Shown here in pieces: positions 48,121 through 60,375 of a stretch of DNA of 64,000 nt. The notes below the pieces were generated by a model that had not been told where the DNA came from, searched no databases, and saw nothing but the letters and a program-made list of their open reading frames with translations. Source of the stretch: Mycosarcoma maydis (Eukaryota > Basidiomycota > Ustilaginomycetes > Ustilaginales). A program made the position numbers and the translations under genes. Where the stretch lies: NCBI RefSeq assembly GCF_000328475.2, contig NC_026488.1:1-64000 (forward strand). Reading direction: 5' to 3'. Every line of letters starts with the position of its first letter. The first letter of the stretch is position 1.

Positions 48121-48269
48121 TGGTCAGCATTCAACGAGCCCCCGATTCCTATGCACCGCCATCCGCTTCTGGCCGTTCTAGCATTGCGATCCCTGCAACC
48201 TCGTCTTTCATCGGCTTGGCGCTATTGCCGTCTGGCCTTGCAAATGGCTCAACGAGCGACGTGCATTGA
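48121..48269 (+). CDS. Small hypothetical ORF behind a leader-like CT-rich stretch
   Basis: A 49-codon frame starting MVSIQRAPDSYAPPSASG. The start has a favourable context (AACAAAATGG) after a CT/CA-rich stretch typical of leaders in this window (48040-48120). I recognise no family. Possible continuation by splicing is unclear: a GTGCATT donor at the end of the frame and a CTAGCACAG acceptor near 48358 could join it to another short frame. It may be a real small gene, an upstream ORF, or chance. Confidence 0.2.
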
Positions 48270-49659
48270 TAAAAAGTCGCAGTCAACGTATGCCTCATCT
48301 TGCCCAAACTTCTTCACTTCCGCCTGGTCATGGACCGCGGTCGAAACACTAGCACAGAAGCGCCCATGCTCTGCCTCGCGACTGTGTATCGTCCGGCCGC
48401 CTATCGTCGCTCTGATGCTTGATCCATGCAAGCACTATCGGCCGCAGCGTGTATCGCGAGCCTGCATCCGCCACTTGGCCTGAAGAGTAAAGACAGAGCA
48501 GCGAATGCTACCTTGCTTACAGTCGACAGCGTATACGCCATATCATACGCACACATGCAAAGCGTCAACCCCGATGAATCACGCAGAGACATGCATCGCA
48601 ATGCTAGCATAGCCAGACGTTCTCGACTAAGGCAGAGTCGTACGGATGCAATACGTCCCCAGACAAGCCATTCCGTCGCTCACATCCGCCGTAGAATCAT
48701 GAAACATGGCGCTCGACACAAACCTCCTCCGGAACCACGCATTCTGACCAAACTTGCTACTTCGCCTTCCATTCTTCCTCGACCTTCGCCCTTCTATCAC
48801 ACTGCTGTCCTATTATCGGTCCTGTACCGCTTTTGCTCGTCGTCATCCTTGCGTTGCACTCTCGCCACTGCGCTGGGTCTTGTATTAATGTGCTGTGACC
48901 TGTTCGCACCGTGCTTGTCTGCGCAACGTCCAATGTCTGCCCTTTTTTTGCATGGCCTTGGTCGGCTTTGCTGCATCTTGCTACGCTCTGCGCCCATGTT
49001 GGATCTGATGATCTGCTATCACACTCGCATGACCCTGCTGCGCCTACCGATGGATCTCATCTCGACTTGGCTCCCACCCATAATCGATGTCGCCTTCTTT
49101 GCACCTTTCACGTTATGTCGATGTCTCATGATTGGCCTCTCCACAGTCCATGAACATTGACAAGCGTAAGTAGTGCATCGACGGTATAGCGCATGCTTCT
49201 CCTGCAAGCTCCGTCATCACACTCTCTACCACCAGTGGTCCGCTGTTTGGATAACAGCTCCATATCGCTTGGCGCATACAGCTGCAATTCCAGCAGCGCT
49301 CCCTATGGACAGATACTAGATGCACACATGCTGTGCCGCCCGACTCGTCGCTACCGTAGAGCTGCACCGCGAGAGCTACAGGAGAAGCATGCACACGGGA
49401 GAACCAGAGGTCCGAGACAAGGTGCAACCAAGGCTGACAAACGACCTGCCATGACATGCTCCATGCACGTGCGTTGCGTTTTCACATCATGCTGCGATTG
49501 CGATCGATTTTTGCCTGGCCATGAATGGACCATTTGGTTGCAACCAACCTTCGTCAATCCATGCCTCGAATCGCTGCACCACATGCCGCACTTTGCGTTG
49601 CAACCTTTATTTATTATCTCTTGACCCAATTTGATTCCTGTACAGCCCTTGACCAGATC

Positions 49660-50611
49660 ATGGCCGAACGTCCCAAGAAGAGCGGTGCCGGTGCCGGTCG
49701 CAACAGCCAACGCGGTCGCCGTGGAGGCCGTAGTGCTCGTCCCAGCGCCAAGGCTGCCGCCGTCGGCAGCAACGCTCAGAACGCTGCCGTCATCGCAGCC
49801 TCGAACCGCAGCAAGCCTCCCATCGTTATTCCCGGCCGAGGCAGCGGCGGTGGCAGCAAGATCATCCTCAGCAACCTGCCTCTCGATGTAACCGAAGCTC
49901 AAGTCAAGGTTCGTATTGATTGGCGCTATCGATGGGCCCCTGTCTGAAGGATAGCAAGGGCGTTGCATCTTTCAACAACATCAACTGACATTTCTCTTTG
50001 CTCTGGCCGCATTCGTTTTCAATTCTCTGTTATTGCCTTCTATCATAATTCTGGCGCCGCACAGGAACTGTTCGCTACCACCATCGGCCCGCTTCGCAAG
50101 GTGGCCATGAGTTACCGAGCCACCGGCCAGTCAACTGGCGTTTGCACTGTTGAATTCCAGCGAGCCGACGATGCTGGCCGTGCATACACCCAATACAACA
50201 ACCGTTTGATCGATGGAAGTGAGTATTCTCTCTCCTCAGCAACCTTACCCTTCGCAAACAATGGGACAACAGCTCAGCTTAATCTCTTCTTTCTGCCATT
50301 GTCATGTCGTTCCGCCGTCCTATGCTGTATTGCCATACACAGAGAAGCCCCTCAAGGTTGAAGTAGTTGTGGACCCTTCCAAGGTGGCTGCTGCTCCCGC
50401 TGCCGCGCCAAAGGGTGCCAAGGCTGTCAAGGGTGCCGCCGCTGCTGGCCCAGCCAAGGGCAAGGGAGGTCGCGGTGCTACCTCTGCGCAGGGTCGCGGC
50501 CGTGGCCGTGGCGCCAAGCGCGAGGCGCGCCCCAAGAAGACTGTCGAGGACCTCGACGCCGAGATGGAGGACTACAACAAGCAGGCCTCCACCGATGCCC
50601 CTGCCTCGTAA
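49660..50611 (+). CDS. YRA1: mRNA export adaptor Yra1/ALYREF (THO complex subunit 4), three exons
   Basis: Exons 49660-49908, 50065-50218 and 50343-50611; introns 156 and 124 bp; 223 residues. Yra1/ALY binds nascent mRNA, the helicase Sub2/UAP56 and the export receptor Mex67. The N-terminus is Arg/Gly-rich (GRNSQRGRRGGRSARPSAKA). The RRM spans about 68-145: RNP2 is KIILSNLPLDVTEAQVK, joined by splicing to ELFATTIGPLRKVAMSY, and RNP1 is GVCTVEFQRADDAGRAY. A GR/KG-rich tail (GRGRGRGAKREARPKK) leads to the UAP56-binding motif LDAEMEDYN near the C-terminus. Intron 1 begins with the non-consensus GTTCGT; intron 2 uses GTGAGT. Reading through intron 1 gives a stop at 49945-49947 and a 95-residue product. 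The start is the ATG at 49660, where the family-like basic N-terminus begins. Confidence 0.93.
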
Positions 50612-51439
50612 TCGGTGTATTGCACCGCTGTACTCTTGCTCTCTTTCCGCTTCAATCTCTGTATCGCCCTTGGTCCTTGTTCGAATCGATCAGAGCCTCA
50701 AATTCGGTGCTGCTTGCTTTTCTCCGTTCCCAATGAGATAGGTGTGGCTATGATTGCAGAATTTGTATGGCGTGAACCTAGCAGTCAGCTGAGTTGACGG
50801 CTCTGACCCCAGTCGAAAACATTCGTGATTCACAATCGTCAATCTCGAATCATAAATTCATGATTCATGATTCACGAGTCACGACTTGTGCTTTTTCGTG
50901 ATTCCGATATTGAACGCGTCGTGCTTCGCGTCCGTCTCGCTCTCATTCGAGCTGTGCAGAGAGCAACACTTACGCTCACGACTCAGATTTTGGCCGCTTG
51001 CTCGAGCTGCTTGTGTCTCATCAACGCGTCACGACTCAGCACGTAGAAATCTCGAGCAGACGCGGCACGCATGCGTCTCCACTTTGAAATTTTAACTTAC
51101 CTATGTGGCTTTTGCTGATGCTTTAAGGATGGAGCACGCCGCCACGCCTGTCAAGTGAGCGAAGGGGTCCGAGAGCAGCTGTTGGTCTATTCATGTTCGT
51201 GATTGCTCTGATGAGTGCTGGAAGCTTTTGTCTTTGGCTCAGTCGCCCGAGCTGTGCGCTTTGCTTCCGTCCGCCTCCCTTGTTTCTACCCGTCATCTAT
51301 CTTACCTCTTGTCTATGCCCACCATCATCGCTCTTGAAAGCTGCCACCCGCCCAAGACAACACAAAAGCCAGTCACCTTCACGCACCCGGTAGCAGACAT
51401 ATGCGATTGCGATACGAGCTTCCTTAGCAACAACTCAAG
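50612..51439. promoter_or_regulatory. Intergenic region YRA1 / BRC1-like
   Basis: Holds the YRA1 3' end and the BRC1-like promoter and CT/CA-rich leader. A heptamer cluster with ATTCGTGATTCACAATCGTC and TCATGATTCATGATTCACGAGTCACGACTTG lies at about 50820-50905. No other gene is seen. Confidence 0.45.
50820..50905. repeat. Heptamer cluster with CATGATT variants
   Basis: ATTCGTGATT, TTCATGATTCATGATTCACGAGTCACGACT and TTCGTGATTC occur within 86 bp on both strands. Confidence 0.85.
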
Positions 51440-54400
51440 ATGGCCAGCACTTCCTCGATATCATTCCCAGCAACATGCAGACCATTACCAGCCGATCTTT
51501 TCGCAGACATTCGCTATTTCATCAATGACGATGTCGATGAGCCTACGCAGCAAGAGGTAAGTCTACCCGTCGATAGCCCACAGATCGATGCGAGCTTTAT
51601 CTGACCCAAAAAGGCTTGAACCATCTCTACACCACAGATCCGCTCACTTCTCTCACAAGGTGGCGCGCAGCAGCACGATGAGCAATCCATACCGAGCAGC
51701 AGCCAACCAAACTTCAGCGATGCTCGATTCCGTCTCGACAGTATCACGCATGTCTTTGCTCTCAGCGTTGATTTCCCCGAGTATCAGGACTGCGTAGAGC
51801 CTACGCTTTCTCAGAAAGCCGCAACATCCAAAGGACCTCTAGTCGTTACAGTAAGTCCATTTGCCTTCGGTAGTTCCGCATCACAGCAGCATTGCAACTG
51901 ACACGACGAATCGTCCATGTTGCTCTACTCATCTCCCCTCCACACCACTCTGCTACGTCGGATCACCCTTGTTTCTCTCTCCAATCACACTTGCGGTCTC
52001 GGACGTCTTCCGAACCATTTCTGGTCAACAGCCACAATGGGTTCGCCGAAGTGCTCAGCTCGGTGTGCGTCTTAAGGAGGATCGGTTCTCGTGCCGAAGT
52101 GATATGATCTTTTCAGGCCTCACCGTCGCTGCCTCTAAATCCGAACTCTCCAAAGCCGATCGTGACCTGATCAGCAGCATCGTCGCCAACTATGGCGGTC
52201 TCTGGCGTGAGGACCACTTTTTCGACGTCAACGTTTTTCTCACCACTGGCATCTCCAGCACAAAACTCAACAAGATCCTCGACGCTCCGGGCAAGGCCAC
52301 CATCTGTGTGGCACCGCAGTGGATTAGTGACTCTTGGCGCTTACAGAAGCTGCTGCCATTGGACTCATACCAATTTCTGCCGGGCCAGGACAAGATGCCG
52401 CCGTGTTTCGCAGGACGAACGGCAAGCGGGTCGCCTCTCAGCTCGCCGAGAAAAGATCGCGTTGCAATGAGTCTGGTCGGGGAGACGAATCGCTCCATCT
52501 TTGACGCCTCGGCCAAGTCCAATGGCCGCGATCACGACAAGAACGTGTTTCGTGGCATGAGCGTGCTGCTGGCTCGAGATGTATGCCGAGCCAGCGAGCA
52601 GCAGCTCCGATCCTTGGATCACTTCATTCGACTGTCGGGGGGTACGTTGCGTCGTGCTCCCCACGATCTGAATGGCATAGCACAAGCGGTACGCAACTCG
52701 GACTTTGTCGTGTGCAGGTATCGAGAGGTGCAGGAGTTCCGCGAAGCAATCCGACAGACCAAGCAGGTGGGCAATCTGACCTGGCTCATCTGGGTTGTCT
52801 CCAACGACGTATTGAGCGACCCACGAGAAGAGCCTCTCCACTTTCCCGTACCGCGACACGGCATTGCCGAGTTCAAGGACGCCACCATCACCATTTCTGG
52901 TTACCGCGGGACCACTCGCCAATACCTTACCAAGATGATCAAACTCATGGGCGCCACCTTCTCGGGTGCGCTGAGTGCGAGGACGAGCATCTGTGTAGCT
53001 GCCAACCTCGACAGCGAAAAGACACAGAAGGCGAAAGAGTGGAAGGTACCCATCGTTAATCACAAGTACATTGTTGATTCGTTCCTCGCCTGGGCGCCCG
53101 TCGAACGCGCCAAGCTCAAGTACATTGATTTTCCGGAAGGCGTTGATTACAATGTGGATGTGGGAGATACAAGGGTGACGGATGAGAGTCTTGGACCTTG
53201 GATCGACGACGCGATCAATAACGACGAGCCGGAGGATATGCCTACGAGCGACCCTGTAGTTCCGATGGCAGTGTATGCGGCTACGGTGGCGTTGACAGCA
53301 ACGCCTCCTCCACCGGCTTCATCGGCAGTCCAAGAAGCAAGGGGGCCTCCAGCAGCGAGCGAGGACCTGAAGCCAGCCGCTACCCACGCAGCATCGGCGG
53401 CCATGGAAGCAATGACGTCACCACCGGCTACGCCATCGCTGCAGCAGGACGGTAACCGCTCGCACTTTGACGGATCTACCACCATGGACACGTCCTCCGA
53501 GATGCCGAGCTCTCCCGGCGGTTCCGAAGACGCAACCGAGAACTTTTCTCTGAGTCCGCGAAAGAGCCCACTTTGTCAGCTGCGCACCAAACGCAGCCGA
53601 ACTTCGATCCTCCAAGACAGTCTCCATCAGCGCACATCTGATCAAGTTGAAGCTAGGGCGGTCGAAGACGAACTCGACCTCGCACCGATAAAGAAGTCGA
53701 GGAGAACCAACTCGGCTGGTGGCGAGCACAGCGAGGCTCACGTGCTCCCACGCAGCGGTGCGCCTGTTCGTGTCGCCACTAGCAACTACAAATTGAAAAA
53801 GAGCGAGGAAAGCAAGCTCAAGGTTGTAGGGATCGAACTGGTCGACGATATCGAACAGGCCGACGTGTTGGTCACACCGAAACTCTCGCGTTCACCCAAG
53901 ATGCTGTATGCGATCGCATCAGGTAGCGTTGCTATTGTCTCGCCTGACTGGCTGCAAGCCTGTCTCAAGACGCGCCAATGCATCGCCACTGAGGCGTCAT
54001 ACGAGTTGATCGATCGAGAAGGCGAAAGGACGTATGGTGTCGTGCTAGCCGAAGTGATGCAGCGTCGTAAGGTGGATTTCCCGCATGGCATCTACCATGG
54101 GCACAAGTTTTGGCTGGCTCGAGGCGTGGACGAAAACGGATCGGTTTCTACCCTCATCCACGCAGCGGGAGGGCAAGTGCTACCGGTGCCGTTCGATGAG
54201 GACAAACTGCTCTCAGAGCCAGATCGGTATCATCTCATCGTTGATCAAGAACACACGATTGAATGGCGCGATCTGATCGGCCTGGCTACGACCAAGGGCG
54301 AACCGTTGCAGCTGTACAAGAAGCAGCTCATTACCGATGGCATTTTCGAACAGCAACCACGATGGGATCGTCAGACAGTCGACGCTGCTACAGCGAGCGC

Positions 54401-54461
54401 CAAAGGGACCCCTACGAAGCGTGGACGGAGTGGTGCGGCGAAGCGTGCTGGTGGTCGATGA
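51440..54461 (+). CDS. Six-BRCT DNA-damage protein, Brc1/Rtt107-like, three exons
   Basis: Exons 51440-51556, 51638-51850 and 52032-54461 (introns 81 and 181 bp, both GTAAGT), 919 residues. Brc1/Rtt107 proteins bind gamma-H2A and Smc5/6 or ubiquitin-ligase partners at stalled forks. Splicing is needed to build BRCT1 (about 19-118): LFADIRYFINDD, IRSLLSQGGAQQ, then VVTPQWVRRS across the second junction. BRCT2 is about 135-225 (MIFSGLTVAAS...IVANYGGLW...CVAPQWISDSWR), BRCT3 282-375 and BRCT4 391-475 (ITISGYRGTTRQYLTKMIKL, VPIVNHKYIVDSFLAW). A Ser/Pro linker with SP/TP sites spans 490-690. The C-terminal pair is BRCT5 696-780 (VAIVSPDWLQACLK) and BRCT6 797-895. Four N-terminal plus two C-terminal BRCTs is the Rtt107/Brc1 layout. 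The orthology call is from domain order. Confidence 0.87.
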
Positions 54462-54620
54462 GGCTCAGTTGGTAGTGTAGACGCTTAGCCGCAATAATTG
54501 CATTGTGTCATTCCGCGGTGCGTGTTGGTGAACGGCCAGTGGTGTTGAGTCTCATGTCTGGTGCGCGTGTGCATGGGTCAAGCGTCTCGATTGCCAGGGT
54601 GCAAGTGCAAGGCTTTTACA
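54462..54620. other. Short convergent spacer
   Basis: A 159 bp spacer between the 3' ends of the BRC1-like gene and the hydrolase gene. Their 3' untranslated regions probably overlap or nearly meet. Confidence 0.5.
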
Positions 54621-55654
54621 TCACAGATTGTCACGAAGAAAGTCGAGATAATCCTTGGTGGCAAGATCAAAGAACTCGCCAAGGTAGATATCAAAGTGAC
54701 CCATTTGCTCGTAGTGCTTGATGGTCGCCTTGGGAGCGTTTTTGGCATATTCGAGCGTGGGACGCGGTGGAGCCACCGAGTCTTTGCCGCACACAGCAAA
54801 GAGAATCGGACAGGCGACCGAGGCGGTGTTCCAGCCCGGATTGTAGAAAGCGATGTGCAGAGCAAATCGGGCGGCAACGTAGTCTTTGTAGCTTGACTCG
54901 AGATGCGGTGGGACGATCTTACGATACTGTTGTACATCGGGTGCGTTCATGAGAGCGGCTGTCCAGACGACCGGTGAAGAGAAGCATCAGCATGCTGTGA
55001 TGATGAATACCATGCGAATGCTACAAGGCAGAATGGCGGATTCAAGTACTTACTTTCACCTGGTTTGCCAGCGAGTTTGACAGGTACAATTGTGTTTTTG
55101 CTGGAAAACAGCATATCCTTCAAGCCAAGAACCCCCAACTTGAGCAAAGGAAGAACCCCAACCGTCTGCGACGAGTGCAGTCCTGAGGTAAAAGGGCATT
55201 GACTGATGACCGCCTTGACCCTCTTATCGTTTGCTGCAACGCTGATCACATGTCCTCCGCCGAAGCTGCTACCGAAATTACCAATCCTCTCGCTATCGAC
55301 GTCTTCGAGTTTGGACGTGTAGTTGAGAGCTGCATCCCAATCCTGCAGCTGCAGGTTGATGTCGAGCAGTTGGCGTGGCTCTCCTCCACTCTCGCCGAAA
55401 TGTCGGTAGTCAAATACGACACAGACGATGCCGAGCGAGACAAAGCGCGAAGCGTATCGGTCAAGACCCATCTCTTTGATTCCGCCTAGGCCGTGGCCTA
55501 GGATCATTGCTGGAAAGCGAGCCGACGAGGAGGTGGACCGAGTGCCCAAGGGTGGAGCAGTGGGCCGATACACCCATGCGGCACACAGCTCGTTGCCAGA
55601 GGCAAACTTGACATCTGTGCGATTGAACGCGGAGGTTGAGGCTTCAGTTGTCAT
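54621..55654 (-). CDS. Alpha/beta hydrolase, two exons
   Basis: Minus-strand exons 55654-55054 and 54958-54621, intron 95 bp (GTAAGT...ACAG), 312 residues. The join gives KLAGKPGETALMNAPDVQQY. The fold is a classical alpha/beta hydrolase: oxyanion region ILGHGLGGIKEMGLDRYA, strand/turn CVVFDYRHFGESGG, nucleophile elbow GSSFGG with Ser130, acid Asp260 in AVCGKDSVAPP, and His288 in EQMGHFDIY. It resembles the dienelactone-hydrolase/YcjY-like and polyketide-transferase-like fungal esterase group with a helical lid around 145-235. The substrate cannot be told. No signal peptide, so probably cytosolic. The start is the ATG at 55652-55654. Confidence 0.88.
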
Positions 55655-58600
55655 TCTCGCTTGCGATGAGAGAGAGTGGATGATGGAACTCGAGTGGCAA
55701 CGGGGGGGATCCGCGAACAGACATAGGTTCTAGAATAGGAATGCGTTCAGGAACCCCGGATCGCTGTCAGCTGGCCCGGACTCACGACTGTCTGAGATGT
55801 GGGTTGCACAAGCTCGTACCCGCATTTCCGTTTCCGCACGCTTGCCGCTCGCCTTGCGCTTGTCCAGCTCCCGGTATTTGGCACGCCGGTAGCCTTGACC
55901 AAGCTCAAGCACACCACGCACTACTCGTGACTTGGCTGCAAATCATCATGTTTCCCATTGCTGTTGCGTGAGTCACAGAGTGTGTCATCAAATGAACGGT
56001 CAGAAGACGGGGATAGTCGCGAGTTGGAAACGGGCCAGCCATGCATGAACGATCGATGGATGTCTGAAACGCTGTTGATGCAGGCGTCTTACTTAACTCG
56101 TGACTGGTCTCCAAGTGCGACTTGGTATCAATGTATCTTTCGTTTTCGGGCGCCGAGCTGCTACAGCGAATCACAAACAGCGAAGTCGTCGTTTCGCTCA
56201 AAGATGGGCTGTTACGCCTGTACGTTCTCACTAATGTCACACTTGTGCGCTCAATGCCAAGAGACGGCTATCAAGATAACCACTAGATTGGGGAATGCAA
56301 GCAAGAGCAAAGACTCACAGCGTCATTAAGATCAGTCCAAGGCGCGTCAGTGGGGTTCAGGGGCTGAGGACTGCGGGAAATGAACCCGGAAATAACTGAC
56401 TTAATAGAATACGCTAAGTTAAGTTAGGTCGCGTTGACGAGACAATCACGAATCGCGCATAGGCGTGCATGGTGACACGGGATAACTTAGAGACAGGATA
56501 ACGAGTGCACAGCGACCAAATCAAGTACACGTAGGATGCGGATTACGACCGAATGGCCAGTACACACGAGAGCACGCCGCCTTACACCACGACGATGGGC
56601 TTGAGCTCACATTCTGCTTGGTCTGAAGACCACCATCGTCTCGCACGATCGCAGATTCCACTGGCTGCGATTCGTTGATTTGCCCACCCTCCCATTCCTC
56701 TCCTTGTGTGTGTCATATGGTCATGCGCGTCACGCTCGCTCCTTGTCTTTAGGTCACAGTTGGGAGCCGCGAGTTAGGCAACTGATTTCTCACCCTCTAT
56801 CTTTCCCGGCTGCCCGCTTTCGTGCTGAGCTTTCTGTTGATCACCAACTCAGGCTCTGGGGCCGATCGTTTCCAATTTCAGAGTCCGCCCGCTGCCTGAA
56901 GGACAGAGTCACGATTTGGAAAGGGAGCTTGCCGCCGGCTCAAAGGTTGCATTGCATGACTGCACATTGTTGTGTCTAGGTTTCAAGCCCAACATACACC
57001 GCTATGGAAGCCGCTCATATGCGCTGCCGATGCATAGCACGCAGATTCAGGGGGAACACGGTGCTTTCGAAGAGCTTCATGACATCCATTCAAGGATAGA
57101 ACGAGCCTGTGATTTCAAGGCTGGCCATTCATGATTCTGTTAAGCAACGAATCATACATGGAGAGTTCGAGACTTGCTCTTGTCCATGCACTTATCAACA
57201 ACATGCTGAACTTTGGCTTGGGCATCGAAGAAATTTCGTACTGCTGTCGCCTCTGAACTTTTGATCTCTGTCTGCATTTAGGCTGACACCGCTACCGCTT
57301 CGATTGCTGTTGCCCTTTTCAGCGGCGTCTAGGCCTTCACGGGAGCCAGTGACAGCTGCGTCGATATCTTCGCCACGCATCTCCGGATATCATTGGATTT
57401 CTTGTTCACCAAGCTTGTCATGAGCTCTGGTACCTGTCTTGACGCCTTTGCCACTGCGTTTCACTCGTCAATGCCGGCTGGATCTCGACACCCTATGACA
57501 AAGTGTGAAGCATTTCGATGTTGTTTCGGCATGTGGCGCTGTAAAATTCACGATTGTGGGGTAACTTGAGAGCTTGGGCTTCGATTTCGTTGCAACATGA
57601 CTCACGAATTGTGCTTGGAAAACAAGGCCAGAAAAAAGAGTTTACGAAACGCGAGCCGCGCTGTGTTTGACAGCGGAGAAACAAGGCAACCTGGAACGCA
57701 CAACCACGGACCTGGACACGCTCGAAGCGCGATTTGAGTGAATCGTGAATTATGAGCCCCATTCTAGTAATGACGCCGCTAAGAGCGGTGCAAAAGCCTG
57801 TTCGGCTTCATAGGAAGATACGGGACATCGTCCAAGGGCACTCTCAAGTGCATCGAGGTGTGGTTGGATATCTTCTGGGTATCAGACTTGGCGCACAGAA
57901 GGAAAGATCCGTCGCCGATCAGGTGGGCAATTGGCCAAACTCAGGAGATGCCAGACAGTGCACGGTCGATGGTCGAACAGGTAGCGCCTTGGTGGCTGAG
58001 GTGCGGAGTAGGCACAGCAGCGCTGCGCGCTTGCCTGTAAATGGCCGACTCCATCGGTAGGATAACTGAGCCGCTTGTTTGACATCAGGGTGCATGCGTG
58101 GCCAGGTCGGCAACGCCGAAACCCAGGATCAGAAACGATCAAAGCTCGTTCTCGCAGGCAGCTCCAGCCAATGAGGAGAAGAGCATCTGCGGATTGTGAC
58201 AGCAAGTCATCGCCACACGATGGGAAAGCTTGGCAACGTCAGGGTCTCGGCTGCGACTTTTGTGGGGTAAATCGATGACGTCTGAGCGAAACGCGGGCTG
58301 AGACGTACGAGTGAGGTGATTCGAAGAGGAACGAGCCGGCCGAGCGCGCTGAGGAGGGGCGCGGATACGACGGTGGGTTGCGCAGGACACAACACAGGAG
58401 GGAATTTGGCCACACGCTTCTACAATCCTAAGTGTGCCCATGTGGAGATTGGATCGGATCAAATCGCTTGACAGTCACAGAGTCATGGGTGCAACTCGAG
58501 GACAGTCAATCACGAATGGCATGCCGTCGGCAATGGCCGAGTTTGCCACTCGAGAATGGAAATCGTGAATGTTGTAGGCGGAGAATGAAATTTTGACGAG

Positions 58601-60375
58601 CAGCTGATGTTCTGTTGCTGAACGCGGGGAACCAGCACCTCTTTACTTGTGCTTGGTAAACCAAGCTGACCGCAGCAAAGAGCGGGGTGCATACAAGGAA
58701 TGCGGGGACAAGAAGCCGCCAACGTCAGTCGGTCGAGAGAGGCTGGCTCTGCACAAGAGTTTCGTGCGAGAAAGCGGCGAAATCGGGGATTTGTCAGTGG
58801 AATTCGCGGCATTTTCTCACTTCCGATGTTTCGGAAGCACGCGGTCAGTGATTCAGTGATGGATCGGTCATCTGTCGGGTTCGGGTTCATCATTCAGACA
58901 TTCAGGTTGCGGTTGCTCTGGATGGATATCGAAATGCTCAGTTGCTGCGCGCATCCATCGGTGCATGTTTGACTCGCTGATATGTGCCGTGGGGCTCCAC
59001 GGCTGGACTGCAATGAGATGCACCCCGCAGCCCTTTAACAGATTCAAGATTGTGGTTATGAATGCAACCCTGAGTGTCGTGCGTCATGCGTGGTCCCTGC
59101 ATAGCTAAACTCTCGATCTTCAACACAAGCCAAGCAAGGGAAAGAGTAATGTCCTTGTCCGTTTCGAGGAATGCTAGCTTGGGTTTTTGATGGACACGGC
59201 CGAGGTTTCGATCAAGTCAATGAAGTGACGTTGGCCGGTCACCAGTACGCGCTGAAAAGGAGAAAGGAGAATTTGCAAACACAGCGGCGGTCTTAACAGC
59301 GCTCAAGGCAAGCCGAATCAGAATTTGCAACGCAACCGTCGGCGAGCGAGCGGAGCGGCTGACTGACTTTGTGCCTAAGGTCCTTACATGCGGTTGAGAA
59401 TACAAGCTCCGCTTTCCAACCGATGTCCCGCGGGGGTTCTGAGTTGCTCGTTGCATTCGCCCATCCTCTTGACATTCACTCATATGACCGCCTCGACCCA
59501 GAATCAGCGTGCAGCCATCGTGCGAATGTTTTAAGGACTCGCACAGAACCACTTGGCTTGTCTTGACCTTGAGTGGACAGCAAAATTTTGATCCAGAGAC
59601 TTGGCGTGTCGCCTAGCTCCATTGGTTGCAGCGTAGCGTACCTGATGCTGATGCCGTGACGCCCTGCTGCCCTTTTTGATAGCATGAACAAGGCTGTCCT
59701 TGGATAATCAGCAGCTTCCAGCTTCCTAGGCTGTTTCTCTCATCCCTGAATACGAGACTCCCCAGACCCCCAAGAGCGGAGAAGACGCACAGCTGCTGGT
59801 GCTGGTCTGCTTGTTTGATTCCGAGATTTCCTTTCCTCGCCAGATTCGTGATTCAAAGCTCGTTCACTTTCCCAACGTCGTTTCTCGTCGCTTGCTTCTC
59901 GACATTGGTTTGCCCAGCTTGTGCTCAAGTCGAGAACGGTCGCCTATGATCTTGTGCGACTTTCTCCTCGGTCTTTGACGCCACGTTTTGTCTTCGGACG
60001 CGCCTTTCCGGCCTGGGTGTCATTCGTGATTCGTGATTCGTTGCTCGTGCCTCTCCTAGTCGTTCCACGAGGCTACGAACCAGCACAGGTGTCTCGCGTC
60101 TAGAACATCTCGCTTTTGCCTCTCATCTTCGTTCAGACCACTAGCTGCACAGTAAAACATGTGCCCCCAAACCTGTGTCTCCCCGCATTCTGTCGACCGC
60201 CTACTTATAGCCACTCCTTTCGCGACGCCGAATTCATCCTTCCATCACATCCCTCCTGCACCTCCCAGTCCGGTTCAACGCTGCATCGCCATCTATCTGT
60301 ACCCCATCAGAATAGTCACTACCCACACAACTACGTACTGCGGTCTTTTGAGCTACCGCTCAGCACATCTCCATC
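55655..60375. other. Gene-poor 4.7 kb region
   Basis: I recognise no protein or RNA gene. Frames are short and without family resemblance. Heptamer-type sites are present but mostly single (about 55787, 55924, 56094, 56446, 56908, 57548, 57602, 57738, 58508, 58561, 59846), with a doublet at about 60022-60036. An AAGTTAAGTTAGG string lies near 56414. The last 500 bp are CT/CA-rich and look like the promoter and leader of the MFS gene. Undetected non-coding transcripts or fast-evolving small genes with introns remain possible. Confidence 0.5.

Larger units (their letters stand above)
45589..49659. other. Four-kilobase gene-poor divergent region OSCA-type / YRA1
   Basis: Contains the promoter of the OSCA-type gene on the left and YRA1 upstream sequence on the right. 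I recognise no conserved gene. Features seen: an A30 homopolymer at 46419-46448; GAGTCTCGTGGTCTTGTGAGTTTCGTGAGTCTCGTGAGTC near 46504; heptamer clusters at 46861-46900, 47789-47813 and 47970-47993; a TTTAAGTTGAGTTAACTTAG string near 47425; and a CT-rich leader followed by a small ATG frame at 48121. From 48430 to 49160 a hydrophobic open frame exists, but it reads like composition bias. Confidence 0.5.

Noticed and set aside
48426..49160. 244-codon Cys/Leu-rich frame that could be a small membrane protein
   Set aside because: No recognisable motif, no clean membrane topology, and the reading looks like CT-rich intergenic DNA; kept only as a remark in the intergenic description.
52365..53063. 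232-codon minus-strand frame
   Set aside because: Antisense to BRCT domains of the Brc1-like gene; no independent support.
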